Virus record (IMG/VR): IMGVR_UViG_3300012954_001462
Location: 1 to 41,746 of that record
From: a virus
Reading direction: 5' to 3' (one strand)
Length of the DNA: 41,746 nucleotides
The translations under genes were made by a program, and so were the position numbers. The notes under the pieces were generated by a model. The model ran no database searches, was not told the DNA's origin, and saw only the letters and a list, made by a program, of their open reading frames with translations. Below are positions 20,101 to 26,367 of the stretch, piece after piece (position 1 is the first letter of the stretch; each line of letters begins with the position of its first letter).

Positions 20101-23100
20101 CGCTAGTATAGATATATACGAATGGACAAGATCTCCTGTATTACCAGAAAAGTGGAGTGAACTAGTAGACCAAGAAATTATCATTGATGGAAGAGTAGCA
20201 AGTGGTGAAGCATTTTCTACTATAATTAACAGCGAAATAGTTTACAACTGGACAGAAGAATCTTATTACAATAACAGAACAAAAAGAAACGAAACAGTGT
20301 ATTACTACTGGGTCAAAAATAAAACCAACTTCAGTGGCGCTAGACAATACAATGTACTACAACTAAGTCAATTGTTAGCAGACCCCACTGGATTTAATTT
20401 AAGTTGGTGTGCTACAGCAGGTACAGATACTTTGTTATTATCAGGTATAAGCAATACAGTTACAGAAAATACAGTAGTACAGCTAGATGTTGATAGAAGA
20501 TTTAACGCTTTGCCTATGCAAGATTGGCTTATGTTAGCAGAAGATGATCCTCAAAGCGTTATCCCAGAATACTTGCATATTAAAGTTAGAGATAGTTTAG
20601 CTGGATTTAATCGATTTAGTGTTACTACAACATTTACTACATGGTCAAATAGTACTTCATACACAGCTGATGCAGTGGTAAAAGAAGGTGATAATTATTA
20701 CATAAGTCGAGTTGATAGTAATTTAAATAATCAACCTAGTGCGGATAGTGATATGTCGCATTGGCAACGAGTGTACGACTTTTCATTCGATAACAATACA
20801 CAAATTGATGATATAACTATTCTTAGAAGTCAACCTGTGCCTAACTTAAAGTTACATAAATTTAATAGGTACGGACATCAAGTTAGACCTAGACAAAGTT
20901 TGTATAGAGAGTTAGAAGAAGCTAGACAAAACTTTGTTTATACTGTAAACTTGTTGTTAAGTGAAGTTAATGTTGTCGACGAAATAAACAACTGGGAAAA
21001 TGCGTTTGCAACTACATTTGTAGAAGGTGTTATAACTTATGATATAAATGATTATATTGCACTAGTAGATTGGAAGCTAACTGAAAAAGATGCAGACGGT
21101 AATGTTACATATAAATTTCCAGAAAACACAGTACCTGATTTAGTATACAATACAAAGCAGGACTATGTTGATGCAGGCGAACCAGTAGACGGAAGTTATG
21201 TATTAATTAAAAACACACACTCAGGTGATGATATTATTCGAAGTGAAATGTATCACTTTATCAATGGTGCTGATAAACTTGTGTTTAAAGAAAAAGCAAC
21301 TATAGAGCTTAGTGAAGAAGTTTGGTTACAAAGAAAGTTTGGACACGGATTTGATGTAGCAAACTTTGATGTTGTTCCCTTTGATAGTGGAAGTGAAAAT
21401 GTTATTAGCAAACTGTTTGACTTATTAAGAACAGAGATTTTTATTAATCATCACAAAGTAAAATATAATAAGCTATGGTTTAAAATGTTGTTTACTGCAC
21501 TACTACAAAATACAGCTGACGATTTTGCTTTTAAAACAACTTATACACGTTTAAATGTTAAGCGTCCTCTATTACTAAACAAAAAGTTTTATCAACCAAC
21601 TTCAATAGAACCAGTTGAAGAATTTTTTAATAGTGTAAAACCTTTCCATACAAAACTGTTAAGCAGTATGGATAGCAACACACACGGAGAGTCAACAAAC
21701 ATTGAAATTGACGAAGTAAGTAGAAACACATCTATAACTATCAAATACGGAGATCACACAACAAGAACATGGGCAGGCGATACTATATTAAGTGGCGGTG
21801 GATTTTCTAGCAATGTTCCGACTGATGAAGATTATTCAATGTTTAACTTCCAGCCAGCAGACTTTGAATTTGATTATGATGGTAATATTTTTGACCAGCC
21901 AGATAAAGAAGGTTGGGGAGAAGAACTGATGCCTGTAGATTATACAGAAAATGTTAGTATATCAGTACAAACAAATCCACAAGGTACGGTTACAGCAGGT
22001 GCAACTTACAGTGTGAATCCTGAAGAAACTGGTCCTAGAGGATTAACATTTAATGACACTGGAACAAAAATGTTTGTAGTTGGTACAACAGGAGATGATG
22101 TTAATGAATATACTCTTTCCGTTGCATTTGATTTAACTTCTACAGTTACTTTTGTAGACAGTTATGCAGTTACTGAATGTCCAAATCCAACGGCAGTAAA
22201 ATTTAATACCAATGGTACAAAGATGTTTGTTACTGGCGTAGGAAACAGCAATGTCCATGAATATGCACTTACAACTGGATTTGATGTATCAACTGCTGGC
22301 TTCACACAAACACTTGTTACAACTGTAGACACAGATAACTTTGGACTTGACTTTAAAGATGATGGCACTAAAATGTATATCACAGGAGATCAAAATAACA
22401 AGATATATGAATTCAATTTATCCAGTGCATTTGATATTTCATCAGCAACATTTAACCAAGATTTAAGTGTAACTGCTACAGACATAGAACCATTTGGTAT
22501 AGAATGGAAACCTGATGGTACTAGACTGTTTATAGTTGGCACACGAGGAAACGGTGTAGATTTATTTAATGTAGCTACACCTTGGGATATATCAACAGCA
22601 ACGCACAGTGAATTTTACTTCATAGGTGGTAATCCTTCCGGTATACATATTTCGCCTGACGGTACAAAAATGTTTATTACTGGAAATACAAGTGACCTAG
22701 TAAAATCATATACACTTTCAGTTCCATATGAATTTACAACAGGTAGTACAGCTACAGTAGATAGTAGAGCGTTCAGAATTAACATGTACGAACCACAAGG
22801 ATTACAAGAAAGTGTTGCTATTGTTGATGCTTCTAAGACAACAACAACTGCTAATATCACAGCAACAGATACAACTATTCCGGTAACTGATGATACAGTA
22901 TTAGATAGTGTAGATAGAGGTGACGGAGATATTGGATTAGTACCTGGAGTAGTTTGGATAGGAACTGAAAGAATAGAATACAGTGCAGTTGATACAACTA
23001 ATAATCAATTGTTATTCTGTAACAGAGGAACAAGAGGAACTTCATCTCAAGCACACACAAGCGGTGCAACTGTTACTAATGCAGGACCAAGTAAACGTAT

Positions 23101-23236
23101 ACCAACAGTACAAAAATTCTCACATTATGAGAACGGATTACGTTTAGCGTACAATGACAGCGGAATAAGCCTCACAGCGGCAGGTACAAGCCCTGAACAT
23201 GCGTTCATTAGAAATGCAGGGCAAGGATCGATATAA
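11168..23236 (+). CDS. Giant virion protein at the gp7 position (4022 aa)
   Basis: One uninterrupted frame of 4022 codons, about four times T4 gp7 (1032), follows gp6 directly, where T4 has gp7. The N-terminus (VNKQFFDSTFEQLMSTGN, later LAYDDLLRSLKYNEVETNNHNR, INYDMFVNHQKYFWL) is of the kind seen in large virion proteins of marine T4-like phages. Modules visible inside are three Trp/Tyr motifs like chitin-binding type 3 domains (near W459, W2129 and W3159), a GSGYTTTPTV beta repeat (about 1505-1577), a Thr/Ser-rich region (about 2158-2660) ending in three Flagellin_IN-like repeats, and five propeller-type repeats (3622-3859). No signal peptide or membrane segment is visible. It likely builds the outer baseplate and carries fibre-like or glycan-binding parts. 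The gp7 equivalence rests on position. Confidence 0.75.
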   Translation: MSERQAKPIVTPLSTRPGESIEHTGSREVTKLLPSILQTTVNKQFFDSTFEQLMSTGNLQPIKNIVGKQTANRDITDNYLIDNRSNDPYQFAQGFVNRNEDKTVSGTLAYDDLLRSLKYNEVETNNHNRVLSELGYTLDLPINYDMFVNHQKYFWLVDVMPPCAIKGKPNFNINIDDAIGETTYTYTNLFDGKDLTLQDGMRIVFSPTDITRRIQTVVGNTTFTAGMANGAVRTKVFLDNVLLAPSTYSYNNTTGVVTLNTAPALQQEVEIHTYYATSNSGTNNIDEIYIVDNVGQPGGIKFTKQFDAGIAAGQYGKRQWVNVTVYNNQEPSGFDADDGSFDFRPYDLREHRLTTRDYLVEQRCSTDQSAWARSNLWIHEDAAQAMLTFSGLDSSIYLLDKYRGVRPIIEFKENIEKYNTGIRHLANIDHALESTEDPAQTIVGKTSYSVTVSGITTEWSNVKGAIKKDKVRVTNGTAPNQVITYWECIQNHATPINPQDSTNRDVWQQIVPVELENDDLIIFFESANVAYKNKIFRVGGVQSSITLTEVYNGDGSNGATALVSGDKIVILNGFNTLDISNIANTENGEKDDPFSGAEIYWNGTAWVYGQQKEHRSAGILHELYDVDLIKLDDATTYPTSDYVGGYIFNFTHSTTNKFDDALGFKPEYVDYGNNPGLNFEVGLLHTRFNYTEQSPDFQKNLTIEITGNYYYKNLNNNRYYNGWSTVRDGQPVSRVINKTVTDATVPLKFDVGHNNFDKDRYFRMFKENDLLAVQSNDVIDTSRVNRLNGKLPNLYLNTNTTYFIRTQFPQAELEFVDMDGTTLSSGITRTAGVRDDFDLVIASPTIKSFKYRLAASPNNFGVVYLHTSTQDTNIKVTKNGVDFTNYILNGNILEVNSGLRKDDHYQVSVFTTAKYSDTAEGNFEVVDVHKFNPQNLTFDKVSYGDLLLHLKSQMTQIPTFTGEWAGFNNYRNIPHDHTFGGIIRQQPYSTELLNQLFTENDTDPISSLQYSSNSYKNFIRSFKTKIRQLNESVDITEPVYSLVDKTLEAINIGKNKTSAFARSQMAMYRDYEEANFSWVLNQTPTFDLPFTVNEYDDTFNHTQAWIQIPDPAGNHTWRALKYPEEYTFNNYQITITLSGITFPASGQNNLHFRWYKRDSVSFVPPSSVKLGLTRPFTPELRSNYSKDSTGTATDSVIVGHDGSIHVRNGTELFDRQVVGFDPVDAGLWDLELRISNNLGVELTSVVNSKQYWPNASRNTPYTWADFQDSIKSEYNKWKTENNVTNFNSSTYYSGTDKFTWNYSSVTPNIGGWRGLYRYFFNTDKPHTDPWEMMGYNEKPTWWDTYYSWTDAAKRTALITALKYGNISNPGLASNLQVYDLDYSYPSYDWATNTLVTLLGVLNDPVTASVVQTPSLAERQKDFVYGDWGPVEEQWRRSSEFKFASALALLRTRPLIGTNLYFKTNKRNNVSTLGYDNPQIRDIDKRKLTSWSNIELSDGKIIGAIIESVKIKDAGSGYTTTPTVTVFDNFGSGAEVKVSIKDGKLIAARITKQGQEYFNKPRLVLSSGNGILEAIIEKDTRRYFSGFSNSITSYALLSGTTTDVILQRFKNMTFNPIVKAGGFVNNNQNFILESSQDKGRVFVPEENFSTHLYVNKPDVEFFFGGIIINKTANGYTINGYDNSLGLFRYNAPATNGPSAKVTFSGTLQVDVRRYTNFENTISELDYNTELRSIQEVYDFIQGYGHYLTSLGFTQSWKNAGSNFGNWATGNSTQTLYLIPDPNKVTVQDDRLGYFDNLNTRYDGVYNIVSNLGKQISSSDIAINRSSMSLDEETVFETKETTTNMFGLRLYKVQMEHIFIFDNVTNFDDVIASSEIGQIHERIIWRGNRTKNWNGKLFTPGHIVNGNSILPNFDSVAGQLDQYYARTNTLSNKQISDVARFNSGYNRPNWADTLDLDDDSVYEFVKGTYKYKGTRYALDAFMRNKGLFNGDATADLNELWAVRMADFGDTAKRKLTEFQITPELLVTDPQPIRFISGQKYDVLSDIVIDIDDTSPLNVYNPDSEQFTTREIKTYDDQNQNSMFANDFINAGLPLLTETDYRTLNKEDFTLFPTETKIAYDFDGEWQEYDKWDSKTSYKLGDKVIHQGRVWEMLDPDGASGLTTANNPIELTGTVQLPIIPSAGQTLVVDGTTISLTKSATSTTLNVVTVDGSKDIRTNNVVAHDTTLILGQTSALASTITFNNSVVTTVFNDIVKTGTTVNPIIQGSATATLIIEGTTVNFNEQQTGTTNITAQQAYENTFNSSSWIQNGGTVSSTATTRISRIESLRSAYIAANSAAAWTTWITTYYANNAGLNISHLITLVALGGSTATAAQQFLDQDVILINNMLGTSFVGTQVASGAQVISPAQIATCQGQMNLGTFTDDIATYLKSSANATTTFAVTTVVAQQSATGFKPYSLTDIVNRINAAGISNITAGANASSQLTITKTTSTPSVAFNLTISVGTMNGTVGFNSAQETIQSQGTNTVTTPNLTQQQIVDQINNANVTGISASVLGNVLRLQCNLSQFFIGTGTANADIGLTSGVTPASTTTSTTSTSLTLPDILESINLATITGVTAVSANNKVKLISTNSTLVIGAGTANSTIGFTAQTYSATTGNVSNVFNAIVGSDGNQVFQQMTNDPNIFSIWVADNSEFGNYNLGHEIYQTMDFGMYTHNACGGIEDADEAQLDVTRQNGETQAHNLVVGDYILIRGSDTVPNIDGIHQVTRVDPNNVRRFYIDQYIETEGHAGNIYPLRKMRFSTFAALEADKNTKVNGVYKYNFAGVRQDNALNPIFVFVDNDGNASNPSSQVYKWVGTWNDTNGNVGDWEIVRSGNKQARNDLVNNVKLYDAVKQTTITNLETYDPVKGIIFGFIKNEIDHILTNDVANYNYNSLDGEIENINAWQSSYVGKRWWDLSTAVYLDYEQGSIDYMQNNWGRLFDGASIDIYEWTRSPVLPEKWSELVDQEIIIDGRVASGEAFSTIINSEIVYNWTEESYYNNRTKRNETVYYYWVKNKTNFSGARQYNVLQLSQLLADPTGFNLSWCATAGTDTLLLSGISNTVTENTVVQLDVDRRFNALPMQDWLMLAEDDPQSVIPEYLHIKVRDSLAGFNRFSVTTTFTTWSNSTSYTADAVVKEGDNYYISRVDSNLNNQPSADSDMSHWQRVYDFSFDNNTQIDDITILRSQPVPNLKLHKFNRYGHQVRPRQSLYRELEEARQNFVYTVNLLLSEVNVVDEINNWENAFATTFVEGVITYDINDYIALVDWKLTEKDADGNVTYKFPENTVPDLVYNTKQDYVDAGEPVDGSYVLIKNTHSGDDIIRSEMYHFINGADKLVFKEKATIELSEEVWLQRKFGHGFDVANFDVVPFDSGSENVISKLFDLLRTEIFINHHKVKYNKLWFKMLFTALLQNTADDFAFKTTYTRLNVKRPLLLNKKFYQPTSIEPVEEFFNSVKPFHTKLLSSMDSNTHGESTNIEIDEVSRNTSITIKYGDHTTRTWAGDTILSGGGFSSNVPTDEDYSMFNFQPADFEFDYDGNIFDQPDKEGWGEELMPVDYTENVSISVQTNPQGTVTAGATYSVNPEETGPRGLTFNDTGTKMFVVGTTGDDVNEYTLSVAFDLTSTVTFVDSYAVTECPNPTAVKFNTNGTKMFVTGVGNSNVHEYALTTGFDVSTAGFTQTLVTTVDTDNFGLDFKDDGTKMYITGDQNNKIYEFNLSSAFDISSATFNQDLSVTATDIEPFGIEWKPDGTRLFIVGTRGNGVDLFNVATPWDISTATHSEFYFIGGNPSGIHISPDGTKMFITGNTSDLVKSYTLSVPYEFTTGSTATVDSRAFRINMYEPQGLQESVAIVDASKTTTTANITATDTTIPVTDDTVLDSVDRGDGDIGLVPGVVWIGTERIEYSAVDTTNNQLLFCNRGTRGTSSQAHTSGATVTNAGPSKRIPTVQKFSHYENGLRLAYNDSGISLTAAGTSPEHAFIRNAGQGSI
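18530..19120 (+). repeat. Three Flagellin_IN-like repeats within the giant protein
   Basis: Three related protein segments follow one another at residues about 2455-2650: DIVNRINAAGISNITAG, QIVDQINNANVTGISAS and DILESINLATITGVTAV. Each is followed by a short beta stretch, and the last two end in IGTGTANADIGLT and IGAGTANSTIGFT. The pattern (I..IN.A.I.GITA, then L.IT/L.ST) resembles the IN motif of flagellins and hook-cap proteins. They are encoded by diverged DNA, so the repeat is at protein level. Confidence 0.5.
22031..22744 (+). repeat. Five propeller-type repeats near the C-terminus of the giant protein
   Basis: Five units begin at 22040, 22193, 22343, 22496 and 22640, that is 48-51 codons apart. 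Each has the core G[LI].[FWI]..[DN]GT[KR][ML][FY][VI].G followed by VNEYTLSVAFDLT-like strands. This is the pattern of YVTN/TolB-like beta-propeller blades. Five blades could close a small propeller or be part of a larger one. Confidence 0.7.
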
Positions 23237-23239
23237 ATA
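23232..23239 (+). promoter_or_regulatory. T4-type late promoter (TATAAATA) overlapping the end of the giant gene
   Basis: TATAAATA overlaps the giant gene's stop codon (23234-23236) and lies 19 bases before the ATG at 23259. Transcription would start near 23246, ahead of a TGGAAAG ribosome-binding region. This would supply the fibre genes independently of the 12-kb gene upstream. Confidence 0.75.
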
Positions 23240-23258
23240 CTTTAAATTGGAAAGAACA

Positions 23259-23858
23259 ATGAGTTTAGAAAAGATAGAAACATCATTAATAGGGATAGAA
23301 GGTCACATTAAGATATGGGATCCAGAATCTGGCGAAGTACTAGTACGTCGACGTAATGCTATTAACTACGAAAATATGAGTATTGCGATAGCTAGTCTTT
23401 TAGCTAATGAAAGCGGCGCAACTAGCACACATCAAGTTGCTACAATGAGATTTGGAAATGGTGGAACTACTATTGACGGACTCGGCGCAGTTACATATAA
23501 AGCAACAAACACTAACACTGCTAGTGGAGCATTATATAATCAAACGTTTAGTCAAGCAGTTGATGAAACAGTAACAGGAAGTGCAGATAATGGAACAGAG
23601 TTTGCTCATACCAGTCCAAACACATTTAGTGATGTTATTACAACATGCACACTTGACTATGGTAGTGTAACTGGACAAGATCTACTAGATACAGCTACCA
23701 ACATGAACGGAACATATGTGTTTGACGAACTTGCACTATATTCAGGTAACAACGATTTGTTAACCCATGTTATTTTTCATCCAGTACAAAAAAGTGCAAA
23801 TAGAAAAATACAAGTAATATACACATTAAGAATTAGATCAAGTTTTGCAGACTTGTAA
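23259..23858 (+). CDS. Conserved phage structural protein
   Basis: This 199-residue protein has a clear N-terminal pattern: GHIKIWDPESGEVLVRRRNA followed by INYENMSIAIASLLAN, then a Gly/Thr-rich beta region (MRFGNGGTTIDGLGAVTYKA) and an end IQVIYTLRIRSSFADL. Similar short proteins lie next to tail-fibre genes in marine T4-like phages, but I cannot name a T4 counterpart. The frame is open from 23199, but ATG 23259 is preferred because the late promoter at 23232-23239 would start the transcript after 23199, and because AAAG precedes it. It is followed after 11 bases by a fibre gene with AAGGAAAAG as ribosome-binding site. A virion role is inferred from the neighbours. Confidence 0.65.
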   Translation: MSLEKIETSLIGIEGHIKIWDPESGEVLVRRRNAINYENMSIAIASLLANESGATSTHQVATMRFGNGGTTIDGLGAVTYKATNTNTASGALYNQTFSQAVDETVTGSADNGTEFAHTSPNTFSDVITTCTLDYGSVTGQDLLDTATNMNGTYVFDELALYSGNNDLLTHVIFHPVQKSANRKIQVIYTLRIRSSFADL

Positions 23859-23869
23859 AAGGAAAAGAC

Positions 23870-24781
23870 ATGCCATACACAATAGATTTTAGCAATAGTG
23901 GAAAAACAGCAATAGTTGTAAATGACGGAACAATAGATACTAGCACTAGTATTGGACTAATAGGTAAAAACTTTACAAGATTTGGTGAAACAATAAACGA
24001 AAACATGTTACACCTCTTAGAAAATTTTGCTAATGCCTCAGCGCCAAATAATCCAACTGAAGGTCAACTTTGGTATGATAGTGGAAATAGTCAATTAAAA
24101 ATTTATGATAACGGTGTTTGGAGCGTTATTATTAGTGGATCTGGTACAACAAAGATTGAGTTTAGAAATAGAAAAGACACAGGCGGAAACTTTCATAAAA
24201 CAATAGAACATATTGTCGATGGAAGCATTGTTAGTATTACAACAGACGACACTGTAGCTTGGACACCTCATAATGATGAAAAATTAGAAGATGGTGTTAC
24301 AGCATTGAGTACACAATTTGCAAGTATTCAAGCAGGCATTCAAATGAATAGCACAACAGACTATAAGTTTAGAGGTACAGCAACTACAGCAGAATACGCT
24401 GACTTGGCAGAGCGTTACGAAGCTGATGCAGAATATGAAGCTGGAACAATAGTGATATTAGGTGGAGACAAAGAAGTTACACAAACTACAGAAGCAAACG
24501 ATGTTAAAGTTTTTGGAGTTGTAAGTACTGCACCAGCATTTGAAATGAATGCAAGTGCAGGTACAGATGCTACACATCCATATATTGCACTAGCAGGTAG
24601 AGTACCTTGTAAAGTAATTGGAAAAGTAGGCAAAGGTTCTAGAATTGTTTCAAGTGCTACAGCTGGTACAGGAATGGAAGCAGGAGATGATTATAGTTGG
24701 AAGTTTGTTGTAGGACGAGCTTTAGAAGAAAAAACTACCGAAGAAGCAGGTACGATAGAAGTAGTAGTTGGAGCGAAGTAA
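23870..24781 (+). CDS. Short tail fibre-like protein
   Basis: This 303-residue protein opens with MPYTIDFSNSGKTAIVVNDG and IGLIGKNFTRFGETINENML, then NPTEGQLWYDSGNSQLKIYD, a pattern common at the N-terminus of fibre proteins in marine T4-like phages. From about residue 173 a C-terminal domain begins with YADLAERYEADAEYEAGTIV and continues with VFGVVSTAPAFEMNA. This recurs at the end of many phage fibre and appendage proteins. It probably forms a trimeric fibre or adaptor at the baseplate edge. It is followed after 3 bases by the next fibre gene. Confidence 0.75.
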   Translation: MPYTIDFSNSGKTAIVVNDGTIDTSTSIGLIGKNFTRFGETINENMLHLLENFANASAPNNPTEGQLWYDSGNSQLKIYDNGVWSVIISGSGTTKIEFRNRKDTGGNFHKTIEHIVDGSIVSITTDDTVAWTPHNDEKLEDGVTALSTQFASIQAGIQMNSTTDYKFRGTATTAEYADLAERYEADAEYEAGTIVILGGDKEVTQTTEANDVKVFGVVSTAPAFEMNASAGTDATHPYIALAGRVPCKVIGKVGKGSRIVSSATAGTGMEAGDDYSWKFVVGRALEEKTTEEAGTIEVVVGAK

Positions 24782-24784
24782 ACT

Positions 24785-25957
24785 ATGGCAAATTCACCAG
24801 GTGATATTGCAACCGCGGCACATTTTAATGCAGTAGGTTCAAAAATTAATAAAGTGTTTGGTGATATCTACGCTACAGCCGCAGTCACAGATCCAAATAG
24901 AATTAATACACACAAATACGGATGGGGATCAGGCAACGTTGCTGTCGTAATAGGAGATGACATTACTGCGGCACAGGTTCAAGGACTAGTGGCAAAAACA
25001 AATATTTCGATCAACCATACAGATCTTGTAGACAGTATAATAGTTTTTACTGTTCCAACAAATAGAACTGATATTGGACTTGGCACTCTTATAAGAGCAG
25101 AAGACCTAAATAAAATTGATGATAAATTTGCTCCAATTTTACTTAACAACAAACATTTAACTATTGATCCTACAAATGCAAGTGCAATACCTATTACACC
25201 TAGCGGAGGTCCATACAGTAGAACTACAGGCTGGCAAACTAAACTAGTAGGCGAACACAAATGGACATGGGGAAGTTATAACAAAGCAAGATATTTCTTT
25301 AATGCAGGCGGACAAGTTAGAGTTAGTTTAACTATGAGTGGCGGTAGCACAGCTGGATATTATAACTGGTCAGATGTTATCAACGAAATGGGCGTATTAA
25401 ACTTTGACTGGGATACAGTTACACAAAGTACAGCAACTACACTTGGTACTAGTGAAGGTAAAGGTTTTTACGATTTAACAGACAAGTACGGAGATGGTAG
25501 CGATGGAGCCGCAACAAACGAAGGATTACTATTTCAAAGTAGTGGCGTAACGCTAGGTAGACAAATAGGCAGTTATGGTTACGGCTACGGATACGGATAT
25601 GGTGGACAAGCATTTGGTTATATTACTGGAAAAGGTCTATATCCAAATTTTGCTGAAAGAGCTGTTATTGGCGGTACATATAGCAATACCATCTATGTTA
25701 GTAGTTACAGCATTTATAGTAGTTACCAGCAATTAAAATTTAGAATGTATGGCAAATATGTAGATAATGGTGCAAGTGTACAACTTAAAATTGTACTTGA
25801 CGACACAGCTCATGCAAACATTATTGACGGTTCAATTACACCAACATTAAGTATATTGATGCCTGATACAATTACAAGCGGTGCTACTAGTTTAGATGTT
25901 ACACCAAATCCAACATGCACAGTTATTAACTCATTTACAAGTGCAGACGATAGCTAA
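24785..25957 (+). CDS. Putative tail fibre/adhesin with Tyr-Gly tract
   Basis: This 390-residue protein starts MANSPGDIATAAHFNAVGSK, has an attachment-like first half and a beta-rich, Ser/Tyr/Gly-rich second half. Residues 264-273 are five consecutive Tyr-Gly pairs followed by Gly, and a nearby segment is rich in Ser-Tyr (YVSSYSIYSSYQQ). Such low-complexity tracts occur in receptor-binding tips, though I recognise no specific domain. It is the last gene of the structural block, the usual place for host-range genes. No terminator is evident after its stop; a promoter region follows. Fibre function is inferred from position and composition. Confidence 0.6.
   Translation: MANSPGDIATAAHFNAVGSKINKVFGDIYATAAVTDPNRINTHKYGWGSGNVAVVIGDDITAAQVQGLVAKTNISINHTDLVDSIIVFTVPTNRTDIGLGTLIRAEDLNKIDDKFAPILLNNKHLTIDPTNASAIPITPSGGPYSRTTGWQTKLVGEHKWTWGSYNKARYFFNAGGQVRVSLTMSGGSTAGYYNWSDVINEMGVLNFDWDTVTQSTATTLGTSEGKGFYDLTDKYGDGSDGAATNEGLLFQSSGVTLGRQIGSYGYGYGYGYGGQAFGYITGKGLYPNFAERAVIGGTYSNTIYVSSYSIYSSYQQLKFRMYGKYVDNGASVQLKIVLDDTAHANIIDGSITPTLSILMPDTITSGATSLDVTPNPTCTVINSFTSADDS
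25574..25603 (+). repeat. Five Tyr-Gly codon pairs in the fibre gene
   Basis: The codons are TAT GGT TAC GGC TAC GGA TAC GGA TAT GGT. The protein repeat is exact but synonymous codons differ, so the DNA is an imperfect 6-base repeat. This points to selection on the amino acids rather than a recent slippage product. Confidence 0.85.
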
Positions 25958-25964
25958 AAAACAC

Positions 25965-25994
25965 TTGACAATCACAGCATAAATAAGTTATAGT
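25965..25994 (+). promoter_or_regulatory. Sigma70-type promoter of the accessory operon
   Basis: TTGACA (25965-25970) and TATAGT (25989-25994, five of six consensus bases) are separated by 18 bases in the 62-base gap before 26020. Transcription would start near 26001, just ahead of AAGGAG at 26007-26012. This would let the accessory genes be read by host polymerase before late expression. Confidence 0.65.
25978..25985 (+). promoter_or_regulatory. Late promoter motif CATAAATA nested in the sigma70-type promoter
   Basis: CATAAATA fits the NATAAATA late motif. It lies inside the spacer of the TTGACA/TATAGT promoter, so the two forms of polymerase would compete for the same site. A transcript would begin near 25991, leaving AAGGAG (26007-26012) inside the leader. 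Confidence 0.6.
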
Positions 25995-26019
25995 AGTAGT
26001 TAACTGAAGGAGAAACTCT

Positions 26020-26367
26020 ATGGATGAGAGACTCGAGAAAGCTCTAGACTTTGCAAATTATCGCATCACTCTAAGTAATCAAAAAAATACACTAAAGCAA
26101 CGAGCTTTGGTATTACAAACTGTCCATTATAATAATGGAGTATTTCATGCTGATCCAGTTACAATAAGTTTTGTAAAAACTTTGATCGATAAAGGGAAAA
26201 CATTTAGCATTATTTTAGATACTAAAGAAAATCCTATTGAGATAACTGATCTGGCTGATTTCTTAGAAGCATTACTGAGTGCTTATACTGAATCTACAAA
26301 TGAATACAAAGTTCAATTGGAGAAGATTAAGAAAGCTAGAAATATCAAGACTTTAATGGACTGGTAA
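26020..26367 (+). CDS. Small conserved phage protein of unknown function
   Basis: This 115-residue protein begins MDERLEKALDFANYRITLSN, continues with DPVTISFVKTLIDKG and PIEITDLADFLEALLSAY, and ends in a Lys-rich helix (KVQLEKIKKARNIKTLMDW). It is mostly helical in appearance, with no membrane segment. Similar short proteins are common in marine T4-like phages, from memory, without a known role. It is the first gene of the accessory operon, with a strong AAGGAG ribosome-binding site 7 bases before ATG, and is followed with no gap by a glycosyltransferase. Confidence 0.7.
   Translation: MDERLEKALDFANYRITLSNQKNTLKQRALVLQTVHYNNGVFHADPVTISFVKTLIDKGKTFSIILDTKENPIEITDLADFLEALLSAYTESTNEYKVQLEKIKKARNIKTLMDW

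Noticed and set aside
23199-23258. Upstream in-frame start giving a 20-residue extension of the structural protein at 23259.
   Set aside because: It lies inside the giant gene and ahead of the late promoter at 23232-23239; the extension is not similar to the family start.
25958-26019. A rho-independent terminator between the fibre block and the accessory operon.
   Set aside because: A short A-run follows the stop, but there is no GC-rich hairpin with a U-tract; the gap is explained by promoters and a ribosome-binding site.
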